Source: Nocardioides flavescens
GTDB taxonomy: Bacteria; Actinomycetota; Actinomycetes; Propionibacteriales; Nocardioidaceae
Assembly: GCF_009823805.1 (NCBI RefSeq)
Contig: NZ_WUEK01000003.1
Location: forward strand, 341,952 to 405,951
Direction: 5' to 3'
Length of the DNA stretch: 64,000 nt
The translations under genes were made by a program, and so were the position numbers. This document shows positions 43,640 through 52,400 of this stretch, piece after piece. The notes under the pieces were generated by a model. It worked only from the letters and a program-made list of their open reading frames with translations. It ran no database searches and had not been told where the DNA came from. Each line of letters opens with the position of its first letter. Position 1 is the first letter of the stretch.

Positions 43640-43655
43640 ACAACCGTTCGGATGT
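43640..43655. promoter_or_regulatory. Palindromic operator candidate in the divergent NTF2-like/DUF3500 promoter
   Basis: ACAACCGTTCGGATGT is a near-perfect palindrome (ACA-W-CCG-TT-CGG-W-TGT). It shares the CCGTTCGG core with the sequence ACCGTTCGGC at 37249-37258 near the GntR start, so the same regulator might bind both. This is inference from an 8-base match. Confidence 0.45.
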
Positions 43656-43705
43656 TTTGTCGCGGGCGGTCCGCTCGGCGACGGACGGGGCGAGAGGTGG
43701 AGATC

Positions 43706-44878
43706 GTGAGCACTGGCGTGGGCGACGCGGGCACGGGCGGCGAGCGGCCGTCGTACGAGGACCCGGAGACGATCCAGAAGCTCCTGGTGGGGGCCATCGG
43801 CATCCTCGACACCTTCGATGCCGAGCAGCGGCGGGCGGCGGTGCTCGACTTCGACGACCCGGCCCGGCTCGACTGGGACATCATCCCGAGACCGGACCGC
43901 ACCGGGGTCTCGCTCCACCAGCTGGACCGGCACCAGAAGGTGGCCGTGCTCGAGATGGTCCGGCTGGCCACGTCGTACGAGGTGTTCACCAAGGTCCTGG
44001 CGATCATGCAGCTCGAGCACGTGCTGCGCGCCCGGGAGACCGACTTCCTGGGCTTCGCCGCGCCGCTCTGGCGCACGTCGGACTCCTACTTCTTCACCGT
44101 CTTCGGACGGCCGGGCTTCGAGGACACGTGGTCGTTCCGGTTCCTCGGCCACCACGTCTGCCTCAACGTCACCGTGGTCGAGCAGCGCTGGCTGTCGACG
44201 ACCCCGAGCGCCCTGGGCCAGCAACCGGTCAATGATCCCGGGGTCCTCGACCCGCTGCGCGACGACGAGGGCCTCGCCTTCGCGCTGCTCGACGCCCTCG
44301 AGCCCGCACAGGCCGACGCCGCGCTCGTCCACGCCGTGGCGCCGGCCGACTTCGTGACGCGCCAGGTCCCGAGGGTCGGCGCCGTCGAGTACCCCGACAC
44401 CTACGACCTCGGGATGCCGCAGTACCAGATCGGGACGGCCGACCGGGAGGCGCTCGCCTGGAGGCGGGACGCGCCGGGTGGCCTGTGCGCCGCCGAGATG
44501 ACCGATGACCAGCGAGCCCTCCTGAGCGACCTCGTCGCGGTCTACCTCGCGCGCTGCCCCGACCGGCTCGCGGCGGAGTACGCCGCGGAGCTGGAGGCCG
44601 AAGGTCCGGAGCGGCTGTTCTTCGCGTGGGCCGGGGTCCGTGACCGCACCGATGCGCACTACTTCCGCATCACCAGCGGCCGGCTGCTCATCGAGACGGT
44701 CAACGCGGTCGACCACGGCGACCACCTGCACTCCGTGCTGCGCGACCTCGACCAGGACTTCGCGCACGACCTGCTCGGCGCGGCCGCGGAGCGCAGCGCG
44801 CGCGAGGGGAGTCATCTCGACACGCGCACGACCAGCAGCGAGGTGACCGGGCTGCGCCACGTGGACGGGGCCTGGTGA
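43706..44878 (+). CDS. DUF3500-domain protein
   Basis: The GTG at 43706 follows GAGGTGGAG and gives 390 residues. The sequence follows the DUF3500 pattern: FDAEQRRAAVLDFDDPARLDW, GVSLHQLDRHQKVAVLEMV, the QLEHVLRARE helix, YFFTVFGRPGFEDTWSFRFLGHHVCLNVTVV, and a long C-terminal half with a second GWxG-type element (RLFFAWAGVRDRTDAHYFRI). No signal peptide is seen. The family has no established activity that I know of; the conserved His-rich GHHVCLN and ITSGRLLIE segments suggest a catalytic site. Divergent pairing with the catabolic operon suggests a shared pathway. Confidence 0.8.
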   Translation: MSTGVGDAGTGGERPSYEDPETIQKLLVGAIGILDTFDAEQRRAAVLDFDDPARLDWDIIPRPDRTGVSLHQLDRHQKVAVLEMVRLATSYEVFTKVLAIMQLEHVLRARETDFLGFAAPLWRTSDSYFFTVFGRPGFEDTWSFRFLGHHVCLNVTVVEQRWLSTTPSALGQQPVNDPGVLDPLRDDEGLAFALLDALEPAQADAALVHAVAPADFVTRQVPRVGAVEYPDTYDLGMPQYQIGTADREALAWRRDAPGGLCAAEMTDDQRALLSDLVAVYLARCPDRLAAEYAAELEAEGPERLFFAWAGVRDRTDAHYFRITSGRLLIETVNAVDHGDHLHSVLRDLDQDFAHDLLGAAAERSAREGSHLDTRTTSSEVTGLRHVDGAW

Positions 44879-44995
44879 TCGGCCGTCGCGTGTCCCGCAT
44901 CGCGTGGACGCGTCGCCCTGATCGGCCGGATCAGGCCATCTTGTGACCTTGATTACTCCCGACCCGGGTTTGTAGCGTGAGGCCGGCGGCAGTGC

Positions 44996-45007
44996 TGAAA
45001 CGATTCA
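44996..45007. promoter_or_regulatory. LacI-type operator upstream of the first rhamnosidase
   Basis: TGAAACGATTCA is a palindrome of the LacI/GalR type, 54 bases before the start at 45062. The extended block TGAAACG-N2-TCAACC-N2-NTCAG is shared with the site at 49364 upstream of the second rhamnosidase. Confidence 0.65.
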
Positions 45008-45061
45008 ACCAAGTCAGCCCTGACGCATAAACAGCTACAACACCTCGGACGAGAGCGGACC

Positions 45062-48000
45062 ATGAGACGAACGGCGCGCGCCGCAACGGCGATCCTCACC
45101 CCACTGCTGATGACCTCGGCGGCCCTGAGCCTGCAGGCCGGGAGCACTCCCGCGACGGCCGCTCCTGCCGGCGCCGTGCAGCTGTCCCTGCGCACCGACG
45201 ACATGGTGGACCCCCTCGGCACGGGCAACGCCACCCCGGCGTTCTCCTGGAAGATCTCCGACACGGCCGCGACCGGGCTGTCGCAGACCGGCTACGAGCT
45301 GCGGGTCGCGTCGTCGGCCGCCACGCTCGCGCAGGGGGCCGGCGACCTCTGGCAGACGAGCGGCACGGGTGCGGCGCAGCGCGTGACCTACGCAGGCAGG
45401 GCGCTGACCTCGCGGGAGAAGGTCTTCTGGCAGGTCCGGGTGACGCTGTCGAACGGCACCACCAGTGCCTGGAGCGACCCCGCGACCGTCGAGCTGGGCC
45501 TGCTCGCGCAGAGCGACTGGACCGGTGACTGGATCACCGACCCGGCCTGGCAGAGCACCACCAACCCGGTCACGGTGTCGGTGCCCACGACGACGGCGCG
45601 CTACGTCCGCCTCGACGTGTCGAAGATGGGGCTGCCCGTCACCGAGAACAACAAGACCGAGTACTTCGTCCAGCTCGCCGAGCTCACCGTCTCGCGCAGC
45701 GGCGGCGACAACCTCGCGAAGGGTGCCACGGTCACGGCCTCCTCCGACCTGGGCAACTACGGCTGGAAGACTTCGTACCTCACCGACGGTGTCCTCGACA
45801 CCAACGACGGCGGCGCCCGCGGCTGGACGACCTGGGGTCCGCAGACCAGCAACACCGGCGGAGCCCCGCACTGGGTCACCGTCGACCTGGGCGCGAGCAA
45901 GACCTTCGACCAGGTCACGCTCTACCCCCGCACCGACACCCAGTCCGCGGACGGCCGCACGCCGTCGTTCCCGGCGGACTACACCCTCAAGGCGGGTGAC
46001 TCCACCTCGTCGCTGAGCCAGATCAAGGCCGTGACCGGCCAGGTCGCGCCGCCTGTCCCCGTCAAGCCGCAGGCGCTGCCGGTGCTGGCGCGCGACTTCC
46101 AGCTCGACACCACCAAGACGGTGGCCTCGGCGCGCCTCTACGCCGCGGGTGTCGGCATCTTCGTGCCGAGCCTCAATGGTCGCTCGGTCACCGACAACGT
46201 CCTCGAGCCCGGCTACACCGACTACGACGAGCGGGTCGAGTACTCCGTCTACGACGTCAAGGACGAGCTGAACGCCGGGGCCAACGCGCTCGGCATCGAG
46301 CTCGGCACCGGACTGGCGTGGGCCCAGAGCGAGAAGGGCCGCTACGCCAAGATCACCTCGCTCATCACCCCGCCGCGAGCCCTGGCCCAGCTGGAGGTGC
46401 GCTACACCGACGGCACCGTGCAGCGGGTCGTCACCGACGACTCCTGGCGCACCGAGCAGGGCGCCACCACGATGGCGCAGTGGTACGGCGGCGAGGACTA
46501 CGACGCCCGCCGCGCGATCCCGGGATGGAACGAGCCCGGCACGGACCGCTCGTCGTGGGACCAGGCCGCGGAGGTCGCCACCCCCGCGACCGGCCCGGAG
46601 CTGATCGCCCGTGACGCGCCCGCCCTGAAGGTCGTCGACACGATGGAGGCCGCGGCGCCGACCACCCCCGCGACGGGCGTGCAGGTCTACGACCTCGGCA
46701 CCAACGTCGCCGGCTGGCCCGAGCTGACCATCGACGCTCCGAAGGGCACCTCGGTCCAGATCTGGATCGGCGAGCTCCTCTCGAACGGTCGGGTCTCGCA
46801 GAACTGGGCGACCACCGGCACTCCGATCTACGACACCTTCACCAGCGACGGGACCCCCCAGACCTGGCACCCGAAGTTCGTCTACCACGGCATGCAGTAC
46901 CTCGAGGTCCGCGGCGTCACCTCCGACGTCAAGATCAGCGGGGTCAAGGCACGCGTCATCCGCGCCGACAACGATCAGGTCGGCTCGCTGGACACCTCCG
47001 ACCCGATGATCGACGCGGTGCATCGCCTGGTGGACCGCGCCGTGCAGGGCAACATGTACAGCGTCCTCACCGACTGCCCGGACCGCGAGAAGCTCGGCTG
47101 GATGGAGCAGAACCATCTGGTCTTCGGCACCATCATGCGCAACTACGACGTCGCGGCCTACGCCCGCAGCGTCGTGCAGAAGATCGCCGACGCCCAGCTC
47201 CCGAACGGGATGGTCCCGGACACCGCGCCGGAGTACGCCATCTTCGGCGGCGGCTTCCGCGACGACCCCAACTGGGGCTCGGCCATCGTGCTGATGCCGT
47301 GGGCGATGTACGAGAACTACGGCGACATCCAGACCCTGCAGCGGTTCTGGCCGACCATGGTCAAGTACGTCGACTACCTCGACACCCGCGCGTCGGGCGA
47401 CCTCGTCAACTACCCCGAGGGTCTCGGTGACTGGGCCGAGCAGCTCTCGGGCAGCGCCCGGACCCCGATCAACCTCGTCGCCAACTTCGGCTACTACCGG
47501 GCGGTCGACGGGATGGCCAAGACTGCGGCCGCCCTCGGCAAGACCGATGCGGCAGCGGCGTACGCCGCCCAGGCGCAGCGCATCCGTGCGGCCTTCACCC
47601 AGGCCTACTACAACCCCTCCACCCAGACCGTGGGCAACGGCTCGCAGGCCAGCGGCGTGCTGGCCCTCGACATCGGGGCCGTCCCCGAGGCGGGACGCCA
47701 GGCGGTGTTCAACAAGGTGATCGCCGACATCCAGGCCAAGAACACCCACCTCTCGGTCGGTGAGATCGCGCTCCCGTCGGTCTACCGCGTGCTGTCGGCC
47801 TACGGTCGCGACGACCTCGTGCACACCCTCACGGTGCAGACGACCAAGCCCAGCTTCGGCTTCTTCGTCCAGAACGGTGCCACGTCGCTCCCGGAGTACT
47901 GGGACGACACGAACGGGTCGCGCAACCACTTCATGCTCGGCGCGATCGACGAGTGGTTCTCCATGCACCTCGTCGGCATCGACCAGGCGCCCGGCTCCAT

Positions 48001-48940
48001 CGCCTTCGAGCAGCTGACCTTCACCCCGTCGGTCGTGGGAGGCATGACCCACGCCGAGGGCGGCTACGAGACCCCGTACGGCCACGTCGAGTCCTCGTGG
48101 CAGAAGGCCGCCGACGGCAAGCTCACCATGCAGGTCGAGGTCCCGGTCGGCTCGACCGCAGTCGTCAACGTCCCGCTCGCCGCGGGCGTCGACGCGGCCT
48201 TCGTGCCGGCCTACCCCACCGGGGCGACGTACACCGGACGCAGCACCCTGCCGAACGGCACCTACGCCACGTTCCGGGTCGGCAGCGGCTCGTGGACCTT
48301 CGGTCCGGGGGCCGCGCCGGTCGCGCCGCCCACGACCGACCCGGGCACGGGCACCGACACCGGAACGGGCACGGGCACCGGCGCCGGCGACGTGGCCGCT
48401 CCGGTCGCGACGGCGGCCCCGACGGTGAGCGGCACCCCGCTCGTCGGCGAGGTCCTCTCGGCCACGACCGGCACGTGGACCTCGGGCTCGACGACCGGTT
48501 ACGCCTACCAGTGGCTGGCCGACGGCCAGCCCCTGCCGGGCGCGACCGGTGCGTCGCTGACCCTGCCGGCTGCGGCCGCCGGGACCCAGGTGTCGGTCCG
48601 GGTCACGGCCACCGCAGCCGGCCGGTCGGCCACCTCCGACTCCTCCGCGGTGCAGGTCTTGGCTCCGGCGTCGCTGAAGGCGCGAGCGGGAGGGACCTCG
48701 GCCACGGGAGTCCGGCTGACGGTGAAGCTGAAGGCCGCAGCGCCCGTGGCCGTCGACGGCACCGTGGTGGTGAAGGTGGCGGGCAAGCGCTACAAGGTGA
48801 AAATGCGTGGCATCCGCAAGGACGCGGTGAGGCTCACCGTCCGTCTCGCGCCGGGCCGCCACAAGGTGAAGCTGTCCTACTCGGGCAGTGACGCCGTCGC
48901 CGCGACCACCGAGGTCGTGAAGGTCACCGTGCGGCGCTGA
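45062..48940 (+). CDS. Secreted GH78 alpha-L-rhamnosidase (1292 aa)
   Basis: A Sec signal peptide (about residues 1-34, ending STPATAA) is followed by the N-terminal Ig-like domain (FSWKISDTAATGLSQTGYELRVAS), an inserted F5/8-type carbohydrate-binding domain (about 180-325), the beta-sandwich pair and the (alpha/alpha)6 catalytic domain. The likely general acid is E676 in DCPDREKLGWMEQ and the base E945 in GATSLPEYWDD. C-terminal to the GH78 beta domain come a Gly/Thr-rich linker, an Ig-like domain (VSGTPLVGEVLSATTGTW) and a basic immunoglobulin-like tail. It would release L-rhamnose from plant glycosides or pectin outside the cell. Confidence 0.94.
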   Translation: MRRTARAATAILTPLLMTSAALSLQAGSTPATAAPAGAVQLSLRTDDMVDPLGTGNATPAFSWKISDTAATGLSQTGYELRVASSAATLAQGAGDLWQTSGTGAAQRVTYAGRALTSREKVFWQVRVTLSNGTTSAWSDPATVELGLLAQSDWTGDWITDPAWQSTTNPVTVSVPTTTARYVRLDVSKMGLPVTENNKTEYFVQLAELTVSRSGGDNLAKGATVTASSDLGNYGWKTSYLTDGVLDTNDGGARGWTTWGPQTSNTGGAPHWVTVDLGASKTFDQVTLYPRTDTQSADGRTPSFPADYTLKAGDSTSSLSQIKAVTGQVAPPVPVKPQALPVLARDFQLDTTKTVASARLYAAGVGIFVPSLNGRSVTDNVLEPGYTDYDERVEYSVYDVKDELNAGANALGIELGTGLAWAQSEKGRYAKITSLITPPRALAQLEVRYTDGTVQRVVTDDSWRTEQGATTMAQWYGGEDYDARRAIPGWNEPGTDRSSWDQAAEVATPATGPELIARDAPALKVVDTMEAAAPTTPATGVQVYDLGTNVAGWPELTIDAPKGTSVQIWIGELLSNGRVSQNWATTGTPIYDTFTSDGTPQTWHPKFVYHGMQYLEVRGVTSDVKISGVKARVIRADNDQVGSLDTSDPMIDAVHRLVDRAVQGNMYSVLTDCPDREKLGWMEQNHLVFGTIMRNYDVAAYARSVVQKIADAQLPNGMVPDTAPEYAIFGGGFRDDPNWGSAIVLMPWAMYENYGDIQTLQRFWPTMVKYVDYLDTRASGDLVNYPEGLGDWAEQLSGSARTPINLVANFGYYRAVDGMAKTAAALGKTDAAAAYAAQAQRIRAAFTQAYYNPSTQTVGNGSQASGVLALDIGAVPEAGRQAVFNKVIADIQAKNTHLSVGEIALPSVYRVLSAYGRDDLVHTLTVQTTKPSFGFFVQNGATSLPEYWDDTNGSRNHFMLGAIDEWFSMHLVGIDQAPGSIAFEQLTFTPSVVGGMTHAEGGYETPYGHVESSWQKAADGKLTMQVEVPVGSTAVVNVPLAAGVDAAFVPAYPTGATYTGRSTLPNGTYATFRVGSGSWTFGPGAAPVAPPTTDPGTGTDTGTGTGTGAGDVAAPVATAAPTVSGTPLVGEVLSATTGTWTSGSTTGYAYQWLADGQPLPGATGASLTLPAAAAGTQVSVRVTATAAGRSATSDSSAVQVLAPASLKARAGGTSATGVRLTVKLKAAAPVAVDGTVVVKVAGKRYKVKMRGIRKDAVRLTVRLAPGRHKVKLSYSGSDAVAATTEVVKVTVRR

Positions 48941-48971
48941 CGCGGCCCGCTGACAGCGTGCACCACCGACT

Positions 48972-49004
48972 CGAGGTGCCCGGTCCCCCCGGCCGGGCAC
49001 CTCG
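48972..49004 (+). terminator. Rho-independent-like terminator after the first rhamnosidase
   Basis: CGAGGTGCCCGG and CCGGGCACCTCG form a perfect 12-bp stem (48972-48983 with 48993-49004), 31 bases after the stop, followed by GTCGTTCC. The stem is strong, the T-tract weak. Confidence 0.65.
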
Positions 49005-49047
49005 GTCGTTCCCCCGTCCCGACACGTCCAGCGCGAGGAGCCCCGAG

Positions 49048-49278
49048 GTGTCCCACGCCCTCCCCCCGCACCGGAGCGAGGACGCCCTGCGCCTCGACGA
49101 GACCGACCTGCAGATCCTCCGGCTCATCTCGGAGGGCGTCACCGTGGACGGCGCCGCGCGACGCGTCAGCCTCTCCGAGCGGACGGTGCGGCGCCGGCTC
49201 AGCTCGATCGCCACGGAGATGGGCGTCGGCACGACCATCGAGGCGGTCGTCACCGCGGTGCGCCGCGGCCTCATCTGA
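49048..49278 (+). CDS. Small LuxR-type HTH protein
   Basis: The GTG at 49048 lies 8 bases after GAGGAG (49034-49039) and gives 76 residues. Almost the whole protein is a GerE/LuxR-like HTH: DLQILRLISEGVTVDGAARRVSLSERTVRRRLSSIATEMGVGT followed by a last helix VVTAVRRGLI. There is no receiver or ligand domain. It sits between the two rhamnosidase genes on the same strand. It may bind DNA as a stand-alone regulator of the locus, or dimerise with another LuxR protein; the role is not known. Confidence 0.8.
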   Translation: MSHALPPHRSEDALRLDETDLQILRLISEGVTVDGAARRVSLSERTVRRRLSSIATEMGVGTTIEAVVTAVRRGLI

Positions 49279-49363
49279 GTCCTCCGCGGGTCCGGATCCG
49301 GCCACGAGCCGGCCGAACCCTTGTGGCTGTGACGGTCATCACCATACGGTCGCGACGCCGGTT

Positions 49364-49375
49364 TGAAACGTCTCA
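49364..49375. promoter_or_regulatory. LacI-type operator upstream of the second rhamnosidase
   Basis: TGAAACGTCTCA, 28 bases before the start at 49404, matches the site at 44996 in 10 of 12 positions; both continue with ACC and a TCAG four bases on. This marks the two GH78 genes as one regulon. Confidence 0.65.
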
Positions 49376-49403
49376 ACCGGTTCAGTCACGGAAGTAGGAC
49401 ACG

Positions 49404-52400
49404 ATGGTCGTCAGAACGTCTGGTCAGGCACGAGGAGCCGCCCGGCGGGTGGTCGCCGGTGCGGTGGTCGCATCACTGGCCGGCACCTGGTGCGCGCTGC
49501 TCCCCACGAGCGCCCACGCGGCCACCCCGCTGGTGAGCTCCGCCCGGGCCACGACCGGGGTCGAGGCCACCGGGCTGACGACCAACGGGCGCCGCGAGCC
49601 GCTGGGCATCGGCGGCGCGGACCCGACCTTCGGATGGCAGCTCGAGTCGGCTCGCCGCGGGGTGACCCAGCAGGCCTACGAGGTGCGCGTCGGCACGTCG
49701 GCCGGCGCCGCCGACGTCTGGTCCTCGGGCAAGGTCACCTCGCCCGCCCAGACCGACGTGGTCTACGACGGCCCCGCGCTCACCTCCGCCACCCGCTACA
49801 CCTGGCAGGTCCGGGTCTGGGACGACCAGGGCACGGCGAGCGAGTGGAGCACCCCCGCCCACTTCGAGACCGGCCTGCTGACCCCGGCCGACTGGGGCTC
49901 GGCGGCGTGGATCGGCAACCCGGCTGCGTCGTACGCCGACTGGACCGACTACACGGCCGACGTCACCTTCCACCTCAACAACGGCGCGTTCGGCACCTAC
50001 CTGCGGGCCAAGGACCTCAACAACGCCCTGATGTGGCAGCTCAACGTCGGTGACCGGTCCACGAGCGTCCCCCTGCTGCGCCCGCACGCCAAGGTCAACG
50101 GCGGCTACTCCCTGCTCGGCGAGGTCGACCTCCGCCCGTTCGGCTTCACCCGGGCCGGGCTGCTGGCCGGCTCGCACACGTTCTCCTTCAAGGTGACCGG
50201 CACGAGCATCGAGACCCGCCTCGACGGTGTCCTCGTCGACACCCGCAACGCCCCCTCCGTCCCGTCCAGCGGTCGGGTCGGCATCCGGACCTACGGCTCG
50301 GAGTCGGTCGACCTCAGCGCCGTCAAGGTCGTCGCCGCCGGCGGCTCGGTCCTCGCCCAGCCCGACCTGAGTGGGGCCAACCCCTTCGGCGGCGGCACGC
50401 CGGGCGGGGGAGTGGTGCGGTTCGCGGGCACGATCGACGCGCTGATGAACGGTCCCGAGAGCAACGCTCCGCTGCTGCGCACGACGTTCACCACCGCGCC
50501 GGGCAAGACCATCGCCTCGGCCCGGGCCTACGCCTCGGCGCACGGCGTCTACCAGTTGCAGCTCAACGGCCAGAAGGTCGGCGACCAGTTCCTCGCCCCG
50601 GGCTACACCGAGTACGACAAGCGGATCCAGGCCCAGACCTACGACATCACCTCCCAGGTGGTGGCCGGCCAGAACGCGCTCGGTGGCGCGCTCGGCGACG
50701 GCTGGTGGGCGGGCAAGATCGGCCTGGCCGGCAAGGGCGGCTACGGCACGGAGCTCGCGCTGGTCGCCCGGGTCGCCATCCGCTACACCGACGGCACCGT
50801 CCAGTGGGTCGACACCGACCCGTCGAGCTGGCGGTGGGCGCCCGGCCCGCTCGTGGCCAACGACCTGCAGATCGGCGAGACCTACGACGCACGTCTCGAG
50901 CGGCGCGGGTGGGACCGTGCGTCCTTCGACGACTCCGGGTGGCGTCCGACCGTCGCCCGCACCTCCGACACCGCCAAGCTCGCCCCGCAGCCCGACGAGC
51001 CGGTCCGGGTGACCGGCACCGTCCCGACGCGCGCGGTCACCACCCCGCAGCCGGGCGCGACCGTCTACGACCTCGGGCAGAACATGGTCGGCGTCGCCGC
51101 GGTCACCCTCAGCGGCAAGGCCGGCGAGACGGTCCGGATCCGGCACGCCGAGGTCCTCAACCCGAACGGCACCCTCTACACCGCCAACCTGCGCGCGGCC
51201 TCGGCCACGGACTACTACACGTTCGCCCAGGACGGCACCGTCACCTACCAGCCGACGTTCACCCAGCACGGCTTCCGCTACGTCGAGATCACCGGTGCCT
51301 CGACGGTCCCGGCGGCCGGCGACGTGGTCGGCGTGGTGCTCGGCTCCTACCTGCCGGTGACCGGCACGATGCGCACCTCCGACGCGATGCTCAACCAGCT
51401 GACCAGCAACGTCAGCTGGGGCGCGCGGGGCAACTTCCTCTCCATCCCGACCGACACCCCGGCCCGCGACGAGCGGCTCGGGTGGACCGGTGACATCAAC
51501 GTCTTCGGCCCCACCGCGAGCTACCTCTTCGACACCCGCGCCTTCCTCGGCAAGTGGATGACCGACGTGCGCGACGAGCAGAAGGCCGACGGCCAGATCC
51601 CGGCTGTGGTCCCCTCCAGCCAGGGCGCCTTCAACGACAGCGGACCCGGCTGGCAGGACGCGGTCGTCGCGGTCCCCTACGCGCTCTACCGCGCCTACGG
51701 CGACGTCGGGGTGGTGCGGGACAACTGGGCGGCGATGACGAGGTTCTACGACTTCGCGGCCGGCCGCATCGGTGACGACAACCTCGGCGCCTACGCCGAG
51801 ACCTTCTTCACCACGACCGACTGGCTCTCGCTCGACAACACCTCGGGCCGGGCCAACGACGCGAAGACCACGGCGATCTGGGCCGACACCGTCCGGATGA
51901 TGGCCGAGCTCGCGAAGGCCGTCGACGACCCGCGGGCGGCGGAGTACGCCGCGAGCTACCAGCAGGTCAAGCGCGACTTCGTGGCGGCGTACGTCGCCTC
52001 CGACGGCACCGTCGCCGGGGGCTCCCAGACCGGCTACGCCCTGGCCCTCGGCATGGGGCTGATCGACGACCCCGCCCTGAAGACCAAGGTCGGTGAGCAG
52101 TACGTCGCGACGCTGGCGCAGGCGGGCTACCACCTGCGGACCGGCTTCATCGGCACCCCGTGGCTGCTGCCCGCGCTGAGCGCCATCGGTCGCGAGGACC
52201 TCGCCTACACCCTGCTGCTGCAGAAGGACTACCCGTCCTGGGGCTACGAGATCGCGCAGGGGGCCACCACCATCTGGGAGCGGTGGAACTCCATCCAGCC
52301 CGACGGCTCCTTCGGTCCGGTCGACATGAACTCGTTCAACCACTACGCCTACGGCGCGGTGGCCGACTGGATGCACCAGAACATCGCGGGCATCGCGATC

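Noticed and set aside
45035..49000. 1321-codon open frame antisense to the first rhamnosidase
   Set aside because: It mirrors the GC-rich third positions of the real gene, has no domain character, and the sense frame has a signal peptide and GH78 motifs. The same applies to the 1585-codon frame opposite the second rhamnosidase.
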